DNA of 64,000 nt from Fremontodendron californicum (taxonomy: Eukaryota > Streptophyta > Magnoliopsida > Malvales > Malvaceae). The notes below the pieces were generated by a model. It was not told where the DNA came from, made no database searches, and saw only the letters and a list, made by a program, of their open reading frames with translations. A program made the position numbers and the translations under genes. Positions 23,528-34,610 of this stretch are shown here, in pieces; position 1 is the first letter of the stretch, and the number at the start of each line of letters is the position of its first letter. The stretch is taken from positions 20,433,172 through 20,497,171 of the forward strand of contig JAULJL010000004.1 in assembly GCA_030761205.1 (NCBI GenBank), written 5' to 3'.

Positions 23528-25064
23528 TGTTGTCAAATTTCACTACCCAAGTGCACGTATCACAAACAAGTAATAAAGTGAAAATAAAGTGTCAAACTCA
23601 CGAGGAATTGCTATTAAATTCGTTAAGTACTAAAACTAACACAACTTAATCTTATCTAAACAACTAATTGAAGATGATAATTAAAAACTAAAGTAAAAGA
23701 AAATAATACTAAAAGCAAGTAAATTAAAAAGGATTAATTCAATTAATTATAAAAGCCTAGGATTACAACTTCCCTCAACACTTCGCTTGAATCTCTCTCT
23801 ACCTCTTCACTTGATTAATGATCCTGAGTTGTTAACCTAGAGTTCTATCTTATTTATAAGTATCTGTCGATGGTCTCATAAAAATATCCTTCTTAACCAA
23901 TTAACTAACCAACAATGAAAATTGATTTGAAGAAGAACTCATTAAGCATAGGCTCTAACAATGGTTACACATGACAAGTATATTTCTACCCTACCTGCAG
24001 ATCAACTCATCCTAATAAATGAATATGAAACATGTGTCATTCAATCCATGTCTAACACTAAACTCCCTATATCTAGTTGTATTTAGGTTAACAAATCAAT
24101 CTAATTGGTAGCTACGCAATTAGAAGCATTAAGAACAAGATTAAACAAACAACTCAACAAACCATTAAATCAAGCTAGAGAGAGAAAGTAAATTCAAACT
24201 ATGTGTTGAGTTCCATTGAAATCCTAGTAAAAAAAAATTAGTTCATGATAATTAAAGAAAACAAATATTCAAATAGTTTCACCATCATCAACAACACAAG
24301 AAAAATAAAGAAGAGAAAACTAAGAGTTATCAATTCTTGAATCTTCAATCTTCACCAATCTTCCAATCTTCTTGAGTGCTTTTTATGGCAACTATCTCTT
24401 GAGAGAATTAGATTTTTAGACATCCAATCTTCTTTTTTGACCTAAGAGAGTCCTATTTAAAGTGTCCAATGCCTTCTGGAGTTCGAAACTTCGCGCATAA
24501 GCAAACAGGTAAGTATCAGCAAATTTGCATTTTTTCATGTTTACTGTTCATGCTTGGAACCATCTTTGGGTGCCGTGGTGCCAGTGCTATTGACCCTATG
24601 GCACCACGGCCTAGCGCCGTGGCGTCAACTCCTCTGTTTGTCCTGGGTTGGTTCTGCCATTTTCTCGGACTTCGTCAGCTGTTTTGACTAGGTAAACCTC
24701 ATCCGATTTTGACAAGTCTTATACCGTTGGAAAGGTATGGAAGTCATATTTAAAAGTGAAGAAGGGATTTTTCTCAAATGAAGTTTTTAAGATAGAGTTT
24801 TTCTTGAAAGAATCTCCGGAGGTCGAATCTATCTGCTCATTGCTTTGCACCATTTTTCATCGTTTTGTGCGTCGAAACTCCAGATCACCTTAGACCTATA
24901 AAAACACATAAATAATAACTAAATAACTATTTTAAATATAAAATGGATAAATAAAGTAAATATAAAAAATCTAAAACTAATCAAATCCTAATAAAAACCT
25001 CAAATACTTAGCCGATTTAAATGCATAAAAGGTGGCAAAATAACGATATTTCCTAGAGTTATCA
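23528..25064 (-). repeat. 5' LTR of element E, 1537 bp
   Basis: It starts TGTTGTCAAATTTCAC and ends GTTATCA on the plus strand. It matches the split LTR at 15461-19567. No gene is visible. Confidence 0.9.
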
Positions 25065-27341
25065 CCCCACAACGCCCGTATAGAATGGTACCTGCTAACC
25101 AAGTGTTATCCTTGATCTCGATTAAAATTGGCTTCGACATCGGCATTTAAAAATAATTCTCTTTTTATTATTAAAAACTAATCATTTTCTTTAAAGGTGA
25201 AACCGAATTTAATGCTTAAAATTTTTCCATACTTTTCGACAAACCCGACAAAATATCGAATTTTATATTTTGGATGATTTGATTCATTCATTTTGAAGAA
25301 GGTGTTCTGTTATTAATGATAATCGATGGGGTCCTCCCCAGCAGACTGACATATAATCCATGGGTTATTTTAACTCAAGAACATTACCTCGTTTATTTTT
25401 TAAAACACAAAATCTGACTTTTATGGCAAATGCATCTAAGCCTATTTCATGACTGCACAAATACGAATCTAATAACGACATAGGCAATATACGAACGAAT
25501 GTTACAAGAAACAAACAAAACCCTTATGCTTTGAAAAAGCAAAACATTTTATTTTATTCGATAATGATCACATAAATCCTTTGCGTCGGAGAATTCCCTA
25601 ACCTCCCCGGAAACCCGACGAAGTTCAAAGAATTATTCTTTCGCACTAACATTTAAGTGATCCTTATAAAATAAGCATGATAATCTTACTGTGAAAAAAG
25701 TTTTGAGCGCACTCCTCGGCAACTCGACGGAACATGCTTGAAGTCGTTTCACAATAATCTCATCATACTTGCAAACAACTTAAAAATAGGACTTTGACTA
25801 AATGTGTGCTTCCATTTTCAAAGAAAGGGCACCTGTACATCCATGAGAATGACCGGACACCTTGTAGGAAACTTAGATCAAATACGAGAAGGAGTTTGGG
25901 CATGAAATATTGGCAAGCCAAAAGGTACCAGAATACCACGACGAAAAAGATAGCCAAATATCCTAAAGCAATTTTCGGCAATCTTGAATCGGATATTTGA
26001 ATACCATGAGTAAGGTATCTGAACACCTTAAATTTGCCACAACATTATGTTTAAAAATCAAAACTTTTTGATGAGTCTAAAAAAAAGATAAGAACTATTT
26101 TGCGCTACAAACTCAAAACCGAAACTATTTTTATGCAAAATGCCCTAAAATCGAAACTGTTTCATGTTAACTTTTTTGAGTTTCTGGACTCAAAAACAAG
26201 ATTTCTTTGGTGTAGAACAACTAAAAACAAAAATTGTTTTGGTGCAGGAAAATAAAAAATAAAAAACTATTTTTGGATTTCGGACTCAAAACTGAAGCTA
26301 TTTTTACGTAAATGACACAAATCTGAAACTATTTTAAGGTTATGGACTCAAAAATAAAAAATTATTTTGAGGTTAAGGAATCAAAAACGAGACTCCTTTG
26401 GTGTAAAAAAAGCTTAAAATGAAAATTGTTTTTGTGCAGGAAAATGGAAAATAGAAAACTATTTTCGAGTTTTAGACTCAAAAATGAATCTGTTTTGAGG
26501 TTATGGACTCAAAAATAAAAATTGTTTTGAGGTTACGGATGCAAAAACGAGACTATTTTGGTGTAAAAAAAAGCTTAAAACGAAACTATTTTGTGTAGTA
26601 AAGGAGACAAGCATTCGGCCAAAGAGAGTTTCATGCCCAAAAAATGCATAAAAAATGTGCCCCAAACTTCGTGCATTCGATCCATCAAGAGTCGATATTC
26701 TCGGGTTTTAAAAGGAAAAAAAACGTCCTTGGTTACAGACCTATGGATTTGGATGAACCTAAGGAAAATCAGGAATTTTTTAGAGAAATCACCGAAGAGA
26801 AAGAAGGTTGGTTCAAAGATGATCGCATGGATGTTAACCCAGCACATTTATCACTTAGAACAAAATGTTCTAAAATCCTCAAACTCAAAAACCGAAATTG
26901 CTCTTGGACAAGAAACAGGAAAAAAAATCATAAAACAACACTAAAATCACCAAACATGCACCACAATGGACCAAGAATTCCAATCATGCAAAATTTGAGA
27001 GAAAATGGAGTAGGAAACTTTAACAAACGCTTTGGTAAAACCAAAATTTTGGAAATAATAAATTATTTGTTTCAAAGAGACCAAATTAAACTTATTTTGG
27101 AAAACAAAAACATTTTTAGAAAAATCGAAGCAATAACACAAGAAAAAATGAAAAAAGGTGAATACCTTGCTCCAAGCTACTCATTTTCCTCTTTTTTTTT
27201 CCTTTCTTTTTTCTCTCCTTTTTTCCTTCCTTTTTTTTCTCCTTTCCTTCGTTTTTTCTTCTCTCCCCTCCCTTTTTGGTTGGTTGAATCCTTTTTTTTT
27301 CTCCTCAAGCTCTTCTCTCTTTTTTTTTAGCCACATGGCTT
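25065..27341 (-). mobile_element. Element D 5' LTR, segment 2
   Basis: After the duplicated CCCCA it continues CAACGCCCGTATAG, which joins directly to the text ending at 15460; B's LTR shows the same join uninterrupted. It ends at GGCTT, the target site of C, and resumes at 58309. It is non-coding, with degenerate internal repeats and a pyrimidine-rich end at 27178-27329. The frame at 26644-27330 is not supported by any protein similarity I recognise. Confidence 0.78.
26060..26600 (-). repeat. Degenerate tandem repeats in the D LTR
   Basis: Phrases such as GGACTCAAAAACGAGACT, TTTTGGTGTAAAAAAAGC and AACTATTTT recur at intervals of roughly 160 to 190 bases (for example near 26192, 26386 and 26545), with shorter partial copies between them. 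Confidence 0.6.
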
Positions 27342-28785
27342 TGATGGAGACTCAATTAAGAGTTGTAAACCCAAGTGCAGGTTATGTTCAAGTAATAAAT
27401 TCTCGGGTGTCCGAGGTCGAACCACAGGGAAGCGTATTAGTAAGTATAAGTTTATAAATATATAAGAAAAAGAAAGTAAACAAGATATTAGGGAATCAAC
27501 AACAAAACATAAAAGAAATTAAACAAAATATAAAAAACAATAAGAAAAGATGTTGAGGTTAGAGAATCCACTCTTGGTGTTATGCTAAGATTAATCTTGT
27601 TTTATTACACAATTGAAATCCATACATAAGGGAGGTTCCAATCGGAAGGTTTAGCAATTCAGTCCAAATTGTCCAACGTCCATAGCATATGATATTATGT
27701 TCATTTGGTGTCCTCAAAACTCACAAAAAGAGTCCAAGCATTCCTTATGCCAAGGTATATGTCTACAACAAATCAAGGTTATGAAACCAAGCATTTACTG
27801 TGCCATTTTCATTGTCAATAATGAATCAAGATCCCTACTTTGCAAGTATGATTTTAAACCAAAAGAAAATATTATCTATACTAAATGATGATTTATTTTA
27901 GCTCATGTTTAAGAGACTAACCTTAGCATTTACCAAAAGCTTCACCTCATCACCTCAACAATATGATTAGCAACACATACTAGATATGAAGAAAATGAAA
28001 AGAAAAATAAAGAAAAAGAAAACTAGAGAAAGGAAAAAAGAAGAAAACTTAGAGAATTTTATTACAATGGCTAATATCCTACCAATGTATAATGTCTCTC
28101 AATACTCATCCAAGGCCCTCTATTTATACACCTTTTGGAGGGCTAAATGACAAGAGACAAGCTTTACAAATTTCAAAGGTAGGTATAATAGGTGGGTGCA
28201 TTTTTCTAACAATTTTCGTCATATTGTATGACAATTCTGATCAGCCAGCTTGATGGTCGATTTTGTCAATGGTGGAGGCTCGATCTGATCAAATGGTCTT
28301 CTAGAAAAATATGCCCCTATCAGTTACGGATCCATAGCCGTTGAAATCAGATCATTTGCTCATGTGGATCGGAAGATATGGTCAAAATACCAAAACAGGT
28401 CAGCACAGACGTCATTGCACATCAGCCAACTTGATGGTCGATTTCGCTAGGGAAAACGACTCCGTTTCAAGAAGTGTAAAACATGAAAAAGATAGATATG
28501 CCTCTTAACTTTGCACTGTAACAAATTCAGCCTTATTGCTTCAGTGAAACTCCAGATATAGCGGATATGGCAAAAGGTGTCGGAACTGGAACTGAACTGG
28601 ATTTGCCCTTAATTGTTGATTTAACCTAGTAATCTGAAATCACTCAAAGAAACTCGTGAAAAACACCAAATTACATAAAAATATAAAATATCATAAACAC
28701 AATTAGACTAAGCAATAATAACTCGTATTTGACACAAAACAATAATAAAACATAACTAAAAACTATATAATTATACGAGTTATCA
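27342..28785 (-). repeat. C LTR, left (3' LTR of copy 1)
   Basis: 1444 bp. It differs by eye from the middle LTR at about two bases (GAAATCAG against GGAATCAG near 28341; an A/C change near 28520). A TATA box, GTATAAATAGAG on the sense strand, lies at 28118-28129. The 63-codon plus-strand frame present in all three LTRs is antisense and not supported as a gene. Confidence 0.93.
28118..28130 (-). promoter_or_regulatory. TATA box in the C LTR
   Basis: The sense strand reads TGTATAAATAGAG. Identical sites occur in the other two LTRs at 48061-48073 and 57636-57648. It is a good match to plant core promoters and would drive element RNA toward lower coordinates. Confidence 0.7.
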
Positions 28786-28822
28786 CACCCCCACACTTAG
28801 ATTGTTGCTAGTCCCTAGCAAC
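28786..28822 (-). other. C copy 1 polypurine tract and stem-loop
   Basis: The sense strand reads GTGTGGGGGTG next to the LTR start. Upstream, 28804-28822 is a perfect stem GTTGCTAG / CTAGCAAC with a three-base loop. Copy 2 has the same arrangement at 48729-48765. Confidence 0.82.
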
Positions 28823-30768
28823 GACTCAATAAAATAAGAAAATCTAATCTAATCCATTTTCGTTGGAAATCACGGTGGCACTTAGCATGTGACACAAGCC
28901 TTTAAACCCCTAGGTGTCCCTAGTGGACGAGTTTAGTCTCGTGAGGGTTTGCTAGAACGATACCCACAAACATTGAAAAACTAAAATATAAGTAAACTAC
29001 ATACACTAAAAATATTTACTCCTAATCCTTTCAATATAAATTAGAGACAATCTTTGAACAAGTCTTATAAACTAATCAATAGCTCAAAGAATTTCACAAA
29101 AATTCATGCTTGAATGTAAATAAATGAGTTAAGCCAATATTAACATAACATATTTCAATCAAAATAGTGCATATTCAAACTTAATCTCAACTTCTCACAT
29201 GGGATACTCTCTTGATTTTCACTCTTTAAAGTAGTGGTAAAGTGTTTACACTCAATCAATCTCATGAAAACAGTTATGCCATATGCTTGCTTGTCCACCT
29301 ATTCTCCACTATTTAGATCATACAACTTCATAAATCAAGAGGTCTTTATTCAAGGTTGTAATGGGGCCAAAGGGTTATAATATGGTTAAAGAACAAAAGG
29401 ATAAAGATATCACAAAGGTTCCAAAGAGTTCATAGAGTTTAGAGACATAATAAGATCATACAAATAAAACTTCTCAAAACTCTTATAAAGCACATAATAA
29501 CATAGGCTAAATATTCATGTTGAGTCTTTGCATCATTCTAACCAACTTTGTAACATCTTTTTCTTTACTTTAACTAGAAATTCAAGAGAAGATTTTTTTT
29601 TTTTTTTAAATATGGGAATGTATTTGACAATGATCCCTTTCTTTTTCTCTTGACTTTTTCTTTTCTTTTCTTCCCCCACACTTATCTTTTGTTTCTAACC
29701 CAAATTTTCAACTAAAAATATCCCTTGTTTTTTTTTTTTTTTTTTTTTTGCAATATGTCTCAAAATATAAAAATCCATCTTTAGAACAAGGGTAAGGATA
29801 TAAGTATATTTAGGCTAGGTGTAAGTTGTGGTTACCAATAAAACAGCATATTTAATGTAGGCTCAAATTGGCTCACTAGTGGGGATGTTCTCTTAGAACA
29901 TTAATAATGGATGGCTGTTTGGCTCTGGTTATAATCCTAATGCCTCTATCATATTCATGTTGTCACATGTATCAATATAGTCTCAAACGGTTTAAAGCAA
30001 GTTCTAGAGAATCATGTAATCATAAGAGCACTCAAGAAAGAAATTAGATTGATTTGTATAATGCATCAATCATTATAGGCTCAAAAACTCACAAGGATGA
30101 TTATACAAGTCAGATTAAGTCTAAACATGCTTCTTTCTCAATCAACATATCATATTAACATTGGCTCATAAAAAGGTTGACATCAAGCTCAATTCTCATG
30201 AAAATCTTCTCACTAATAAATCTGTTTTAGACTTATGCAATTCATATCTCATCATTGTATTAAAAAGGAACTAGAACACACTAAAAACACACTAAGCCTA
30301 AACATGTTTTTTTTTTTTTTTTTTTGAAGAAGATTAAATCAAACTGACAAGGTATGTCTCAAGTCTCCCTTACTCAGACCTTGTTCAGAATGAATACTTC
30401 TAAATTGCTTAAAACACAAAAAAAAAAAAAATTTATTACCAAAAGTATGTCCCTTACCCCCTACTAAAATATGACATTGTCCCCAATGTCAAATTTTAAA
30501 GGTAGAATTTAGGAGATATTACCTGCAGAGGTTGCTAACCACTTATTATAACTGAGACACAACAAACAAAATGTTAGATAATGTCGCCGAAAGTGTATTT
30601 GACCTGTCAGAAGAAAATATTTACCTAACAAAAGATTTTTGCGTGATTTCAGGAAGAAAATCAAAAAGAGAAGAAAAATCAACCGTAAAAGTCAAAAGTA
30701 ATAATGTCGCCGAAAGTGTATTTGGCATCTTCCTTTGGTTTTACGTCCAGAAACGGCTTAAACGCCTT
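28823..30768 (-). mobile_element. C copy 1 3' non-coding region
   Basis: AT-rich, no recognisable protein, with long T-runs near 29587, 29727 and 30308. It contains an inverted repeat, GACATTG / CAATGTC, at 30473-30490. Two direct copies of a block containing GTCGCCGAAAGTGTATTT start at about 30578 and 30701, 123 bp apart. It is nearly identical to 48766-50709. Confidence 0.8.
30473..30490 (-). other. Inverted repeat near the C 3' end
   Basis: GACATTG and CAATGTC flank four bases. The same sequence is at 50414-50431 in copy 2, and E has AAACATTG / CAATGTTT at 20811-20830. The outermost pair differs but stays complementary, which suggests a conserved RNA hairpin. Confidence 0.6.
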
Positions 30769-30975
30769 CTATGAGTCGAGGATATGCTTCCCATCCAGTT
30801 TTCTTACAAGCTGGCAAACAGGGTCTTTTAACATCAGATTCCCAAGATGTTGCCATTCCCTTTGGAATTGCGGCCATAAATCAAGAATTTCTCTTTGTAC
30901 GTCTCCACTAGGATGCGTCTCAAGAGAAAGTTGGATATTACCCAAATTCTCCTTACTCAGTCCGTTATCCGCCAT
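30769..30975 (-). pseudogene. Remnant of the C accessory frame (copy 1)
   Basis: An open frame of 68 codons. It is the downstream end of the accessory frame seen complete in copy 2. The 441-bp deletion (junction near 30961) joins this tail to an upstream ATG that in copy 2 leads only a seven-codon frame. The conserved part starts at LSKENLGNIQ and ends KHILDS. All of the basic and cysteine-rich region is missing, so no nucleic-acid-binding function is expected. The new joined start is probably an accident of the deletion. Confidence 0.6.
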
Positions 30976-31008
30976 TTAACCGGGGTTAAAAAAAAATTAT
31001 ATTTACAT

Positions 31009-31949
31009 CTAGTTATTTTCAAAACAAGGATCAGAAAGAAAAACAACCTCTTCTTGAGTAACATGATTTTCCAAAAAGAGTTTGAGTTTTGTCCATTTAC
31101 CTTGAATACGTTACCATTTTGAGGATTCTCAATGTCAACTGCTCCATAATGATACACATGCTTAACCACAAATGGGCCAGTCCATCTTGATCTCAACTTA
31201 CCAGGAAATATGTGAAATCTAGAATTATAAAGTAGAACTTTTTGCCCAACATCAAATATTTTTCTTGAAATTAACTTGTCATGAAAGGCTTTAGTTCTTT
31301 CTTTATGAATTTTAGAATTCTCATATGCATCATTTCTGAGTTCCTCAAGTTCATTTATTTGTAATTTCCGTAAATTAGAAGCGTCATCAAGGTTTGAGTT
31401 GAACATTTTAATGGCCCAATATGCTTTATGCTCAAGTTCCACAGGTAAATGACAAGGTTTTCCATAAACTAGCCTATAAGGAGACATGCCCAATGCTGTT
31501 TTAAAAGCTGTTCGATAGGCCCATAATGCATCGTTAAGTCTAAGGGACCAATCTTTGCGATTTGGATTAACCGTCTTTTCCAAAATTTGTTTAATCTCCC
31601 TATTTGCTAATTCTACCTGTCCATTTGTCTGCGGGTGATAAGGGGTTGCAACTTTGTGTGTAATGGCATATTTCTTCATTAATGTTTCAAAAACCTTGTT
31701 GCAAAAATGTGTTCCCCCATCACTTATGATAGATCGAGGAATTCCAAATCGACTCAAAATATTTTCTTTTAAAAATTTAATCACTGTTTTGTGATCATTA
31801 TTTCGACATGGAATTGCCTCTATCCACTTTGAAACATAATCTATTGCAACTAAAATGTATAAGAAACCAAAAGATGGTGGAAATGGTCCCATGAAATCAA
31901 TACCCCAACAGTCAAAAATTTCAATTACAAGAATTGGGTTCAAAGGCAT
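31009..31949 (-). pseudogene. C copy 1 polyprotein, C-terminal piece (integrase core)
   Basis: This is the part of the Gag-Pol gene downstream of the B insertion. It holds the integrase catalytic core: GIDFMGPF with the first aspartate, SDGGTHF with the second, NGQVELANRE with the glutamate, and the later GPF-type motif near RSRWTGPFVV. It lacks a start of its own, because the upstream part is at 42753-47083. One base is missing near 31088 relative to copy 2 (GAGTTTTG against GAGTCTTTG on the plus strand), shifting the frame soon after VNGQ and altering the last residues. The bases 31945-31949, GGCAT, are the target site of B. Confidence 0.92.
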
Positions 31950-32866
31950 TGTCATAACGATTTTTTTGACCGTTACGACGAATTTGATGAAAACACAAAA
32001 AATGGAGTCGCCACCAATCTTTTTTGCTAGGTGTGATTGGCCACCTATTAAAACCGATTTTAGTAAAATATTTTAAAATTAATTAAAACATTTTGTAAAA
32101 CCAATTTCGCAGTCCGCGCTTTGAACCAGAGAGAAAACAAAATCGGGTTCGGGAGTCGGTTACGTGCGGGGAAGGATTAGCACCCCTGCAACGCCCATTT
32201 AGAAAACGGTACCACTTGATCACGTGTTATCTTAAATCTCGGTTTAATGGATTTAACATCGGTATTTAAAACTAATTCTCTTTTCCTTTTATTTTATTTT
32301 ATAAAAAAAACATGTTTATTATTTTTTGGATTTTTTTGAACTGTTTTTTATTTTTTTAAAAAAATCGAAAGTGAACATAAATTTATTATCGAAAATACTC
32401 ATTAAATATTCCCGACACTCTCGGTGGTATTTAACGAGATCTTCTCACCTCAAGACATCTCAAGAATCACAACCGTGATATCTTTCGAATTCCGTCGTCG
32501 GCAATTCGCATTTATCAAAGTCTTTTTTTTTTTTGAAAGGTAAATTAAAATGCTTTTAATAATTATTTCCGAAATAAAAGAAATTATCTATGTAAGAATA
32601 ATTTTCGAATCATTCCGATATTTTCGATAGTGTTTCGATTATTATTCTTACCCGGACCATTTCGAAGAACGATCGATACTCTGACCATCCGAGAAAGAGA
32701 TCCGTTTTTAGAAAATTTTATTTACCAAAAATAATTTTAAAAGACATGTATTAATTAGAAAAATTATTTTTATAATTTTAAAACCGAAACTGAATAACGA
32801 AAATATATCGAATGCCGGACAAAATAAATAAATGCAAATAGTAATAAATAAAGAAATTAAAATCAT

Positions 32867-33014
32867 ACCAAAAATGTCGAGAATCCGAAAATTAAAATGT
32901 CGGACTTGATCTTCGTAAAACTCTTTGCTCGTACTCGACCACCAAAAATGTCGAGAATCCGAAAATTAAAATGTCGGACTTGATCTTCGTAAAACTCTTT
33001 GCTCGTACTCGACC
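32867..33014 (-). repeat. 74-bp tandem duplication in the B LTR
   Basis: Two copies of a unit starting ACCAAAAATGTCGAG begin at 32867 and 32941. The 5' LTR has the same pair at 41101 and 41175, so it predates insertion. Confidence 0.92.
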
Positions 33015-34186
33015 ACCTGAAAAAATAAAAAAAAATAACAAAAAATCAAAATGCCGAACTTGATAATTGTGAATTTTTAATTTTTTTTTTTTTGTTTTTT
33101 TTAATTTTTTTTAATTTTTTTTATATTTTTAACTTTACTTATTTTTTTTTAATTAATTTTTTTAATTTTATTTATTATTATTTTTCTTTTTTTTTTTTTT
33201 TTTTCTCCTTTTTTTTTTTTTTTTTTCTTTTTCTTCCTGGCCCAAAACCAGGCCTGCTGAGCTAGGCCTGGTTCTGGCCTGGCCTGCTGGGCCAGGACTG
33301 GCCCATCCATCTTTTTTTTTTTTTTTTTTGGTGTTTTTTTTTGGCGGGTCGACCCGCGGGTCCTGCTGACCCGCTTCTAGGCGCCAAAACGGCGTCGTTT
33401 TGGCCCCCCTTTCTTTTTTTTTTTTTTTTTGGGACCCGGGTCGGACGCTTGGACCCCGGGTCGACCCGCGGGTCCACGCGCGGACCCTGGGTCCAAAACG
33501 GCGTCGTTTTGACGCCGAAAAAGTTTCTTTTTTTTAAAAACCAAGCGGGTGACCCGCGCGGACCCCGGGTCGACCCGCGGGTCGACGCGCGGGTCACCTC
33601 GACCCGCTGGACCAAAACGGTGCCGTTTTGGCACCGTATATATCCCCCTCAAACCCTTTTTTTTCATTTTTTTTCTTTCCTCTCTCTCTCTTCTTTCTTT
33701 CTCTCTCTCTCTCAGCTCTCCAGACCAGCCAGATTCCAGAATCCGGCGGCCGGCCACCGTGCCGGCCGCCGTACGCCATTTCCGGCCGCCATTCGCCGGA
33801 GCCGGTGGACTCCCAAATTTCAGATCCGAGGCGGTTTCGACCCCCTCGGCACGGATCCGGGCTCCGTTTAGCCCGGATCCTCACCGATTTTCGTAGATCT
33901 AGGTTTAAAAAAAAAAACTTTTTTTTCTTGCTGCTTGGGTTTTTTGTTTCTTTCTTTGCAGGTTTCGGTTTCGGAGAAAAAGGAGGGGGGATGATCGGAT
34001 CTGGGTTTTTGGTTGTTGGTCGTGGAGAAAGGGGGTCCGAATCGGGATTTCGGACCCCGATTTGTTTTTTTTTTTTCGGGGAGAGGAGGGTTTCCGATCT
34101 GGATCCCCTTGCTCAGGGGAAGTCCGAACGGTGGAGGGGTTCTACCCGGTTTTTTCGAATCTGGGGCCTCCTCTTGATGGCCCTCC

Positions 34187-34198
34187 CCTTTTATAGGG
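34187..34198 (-). promoter_or_regulatory. TATA box in the B LTR (sense)
   Basis: The sense strand reads CCCTATAAAAGG; the same site is in the 5' LTR at 42422-42433. It lies about 320 bp inside the sense start of the LTR, a plausible U3 promoter position. Confidence 0.6.
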
Positions 34199-34517
34199 TG
34201 TTGTGGCGGTGGGTTGGTTCGAGATGTCAGGCTGGTGGGTGGCTGGCAAGGCAAGTGGGGGGTTAGGTGGCAGTGTTTGAGTGGCTCGGTGGGGCAGTGG
34301 AGAGGCGGCGCCGACAGGGAGAGGCGGCGGCGGCTAGGGTTGCTTAGGGGGGAAGGATATTGGTTTAGGCTTGGGTTTGGTTGGGCTAGGTTTAGGTTTT
34401 TCTGGGTTTGGGGAAATGGGCCAAGGTTTGTAGATTGGGCCTGCTGAATATCAGGCCCGGTTCGTACTTGGTCCGGGTCGGATTCGGATCCGACCCGGAC
34501 GAAAATTGGTTATTACA

Positions 34518-34532
34518 GCTGCCCCTCTTTGC
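34518..34532 (-). other. Polypurine tract of element B
   Basis: The sense strand reads GCAAAGAGGGGCAGC directly before the LTR start TGTAATAACC. It matches A's tract at 9521-9533. Confidence 0.88.
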
Positions 34533-34610
34533 ACATTACTGAGAATCAGGAATAGGGCAAAGATAGTATAACCAATTTTGTCCGGTTATTGAGATCCATT
34601 TTTAGCGATG

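Larger units (their letters stand above)
15461..25064 (-). mobile_element. Element E: non-autonomous Athila-lineage retrotransposon
   Basis: The element is bounded by LTRs starting TGTTGTCA and ending GTTATCA on the plus strand, with TSD CCCCA (15456-15460 and 25065-25069). It is transcribed on the minus strand: 5' LTR 23528-25064, PBS 23503-23521, broken gag-protease 21079-23418, a non-coding 3' region, a PPT at about 19568-19580, and 3' LTR 15461-19567. There is no reverse transcriptase or integrase. The LTRs are clearly diverged, so it is older than elements B, C and F. It inserted into the LTR of D and later received F in its own 3' LTR. Confidence 0.88.
31950..34517 (-). repeat. B 3' LTR
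   Basis: 2568 bp. Left part AT-rich with conserved Tat/Ogre blocks (GGAGTCGCCACCAATC, TTACGTGCGGGGAAGG). Then come a 74-bp tandem duplication (32867-33014), T-rich tracts, a GC-rich block (33335-33630) rich in GGGTCGACCCG and CCAAAACGG palindromes, and a G-rich right part. On the sense strand CCCTATAAAAGG at 34187-34198 is a strong TATA candidate. Plus-strand frames of up to 212 codons here are a by-product of GC and CT bias. Confidence 0.92.

Noticed and set aside
26591..27330. Frame of 228 codons on the plus strand
   Set aside because: It lies in an LTR of element D, ends in a phenylalanine-rich run from a pyrimidine tract, and has no recognisable domain.
27697..27888. 63-codon plus-strand frame conserved in all three C LTRs
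   Set aside because: It is antisense to the element, and its conservation follows simply from the youth of the LTR copies.
30571..30979. Plus-strand frames of 67 and 91 codons in C copy 1 (also 50512-51178)
   Set aside because: They are the opposite-strand shadow of the accessory frame and its flanking direct repeats.
33262..34447. Long frames on both strands in the GC-rich B LTR (also 41379-42831)
   Set aside because: They overlap on opposite strands, follow GC and CT bias, and lie inside LTRs; the translations are low complexity (arginine/proline/glycine or lysine runs).
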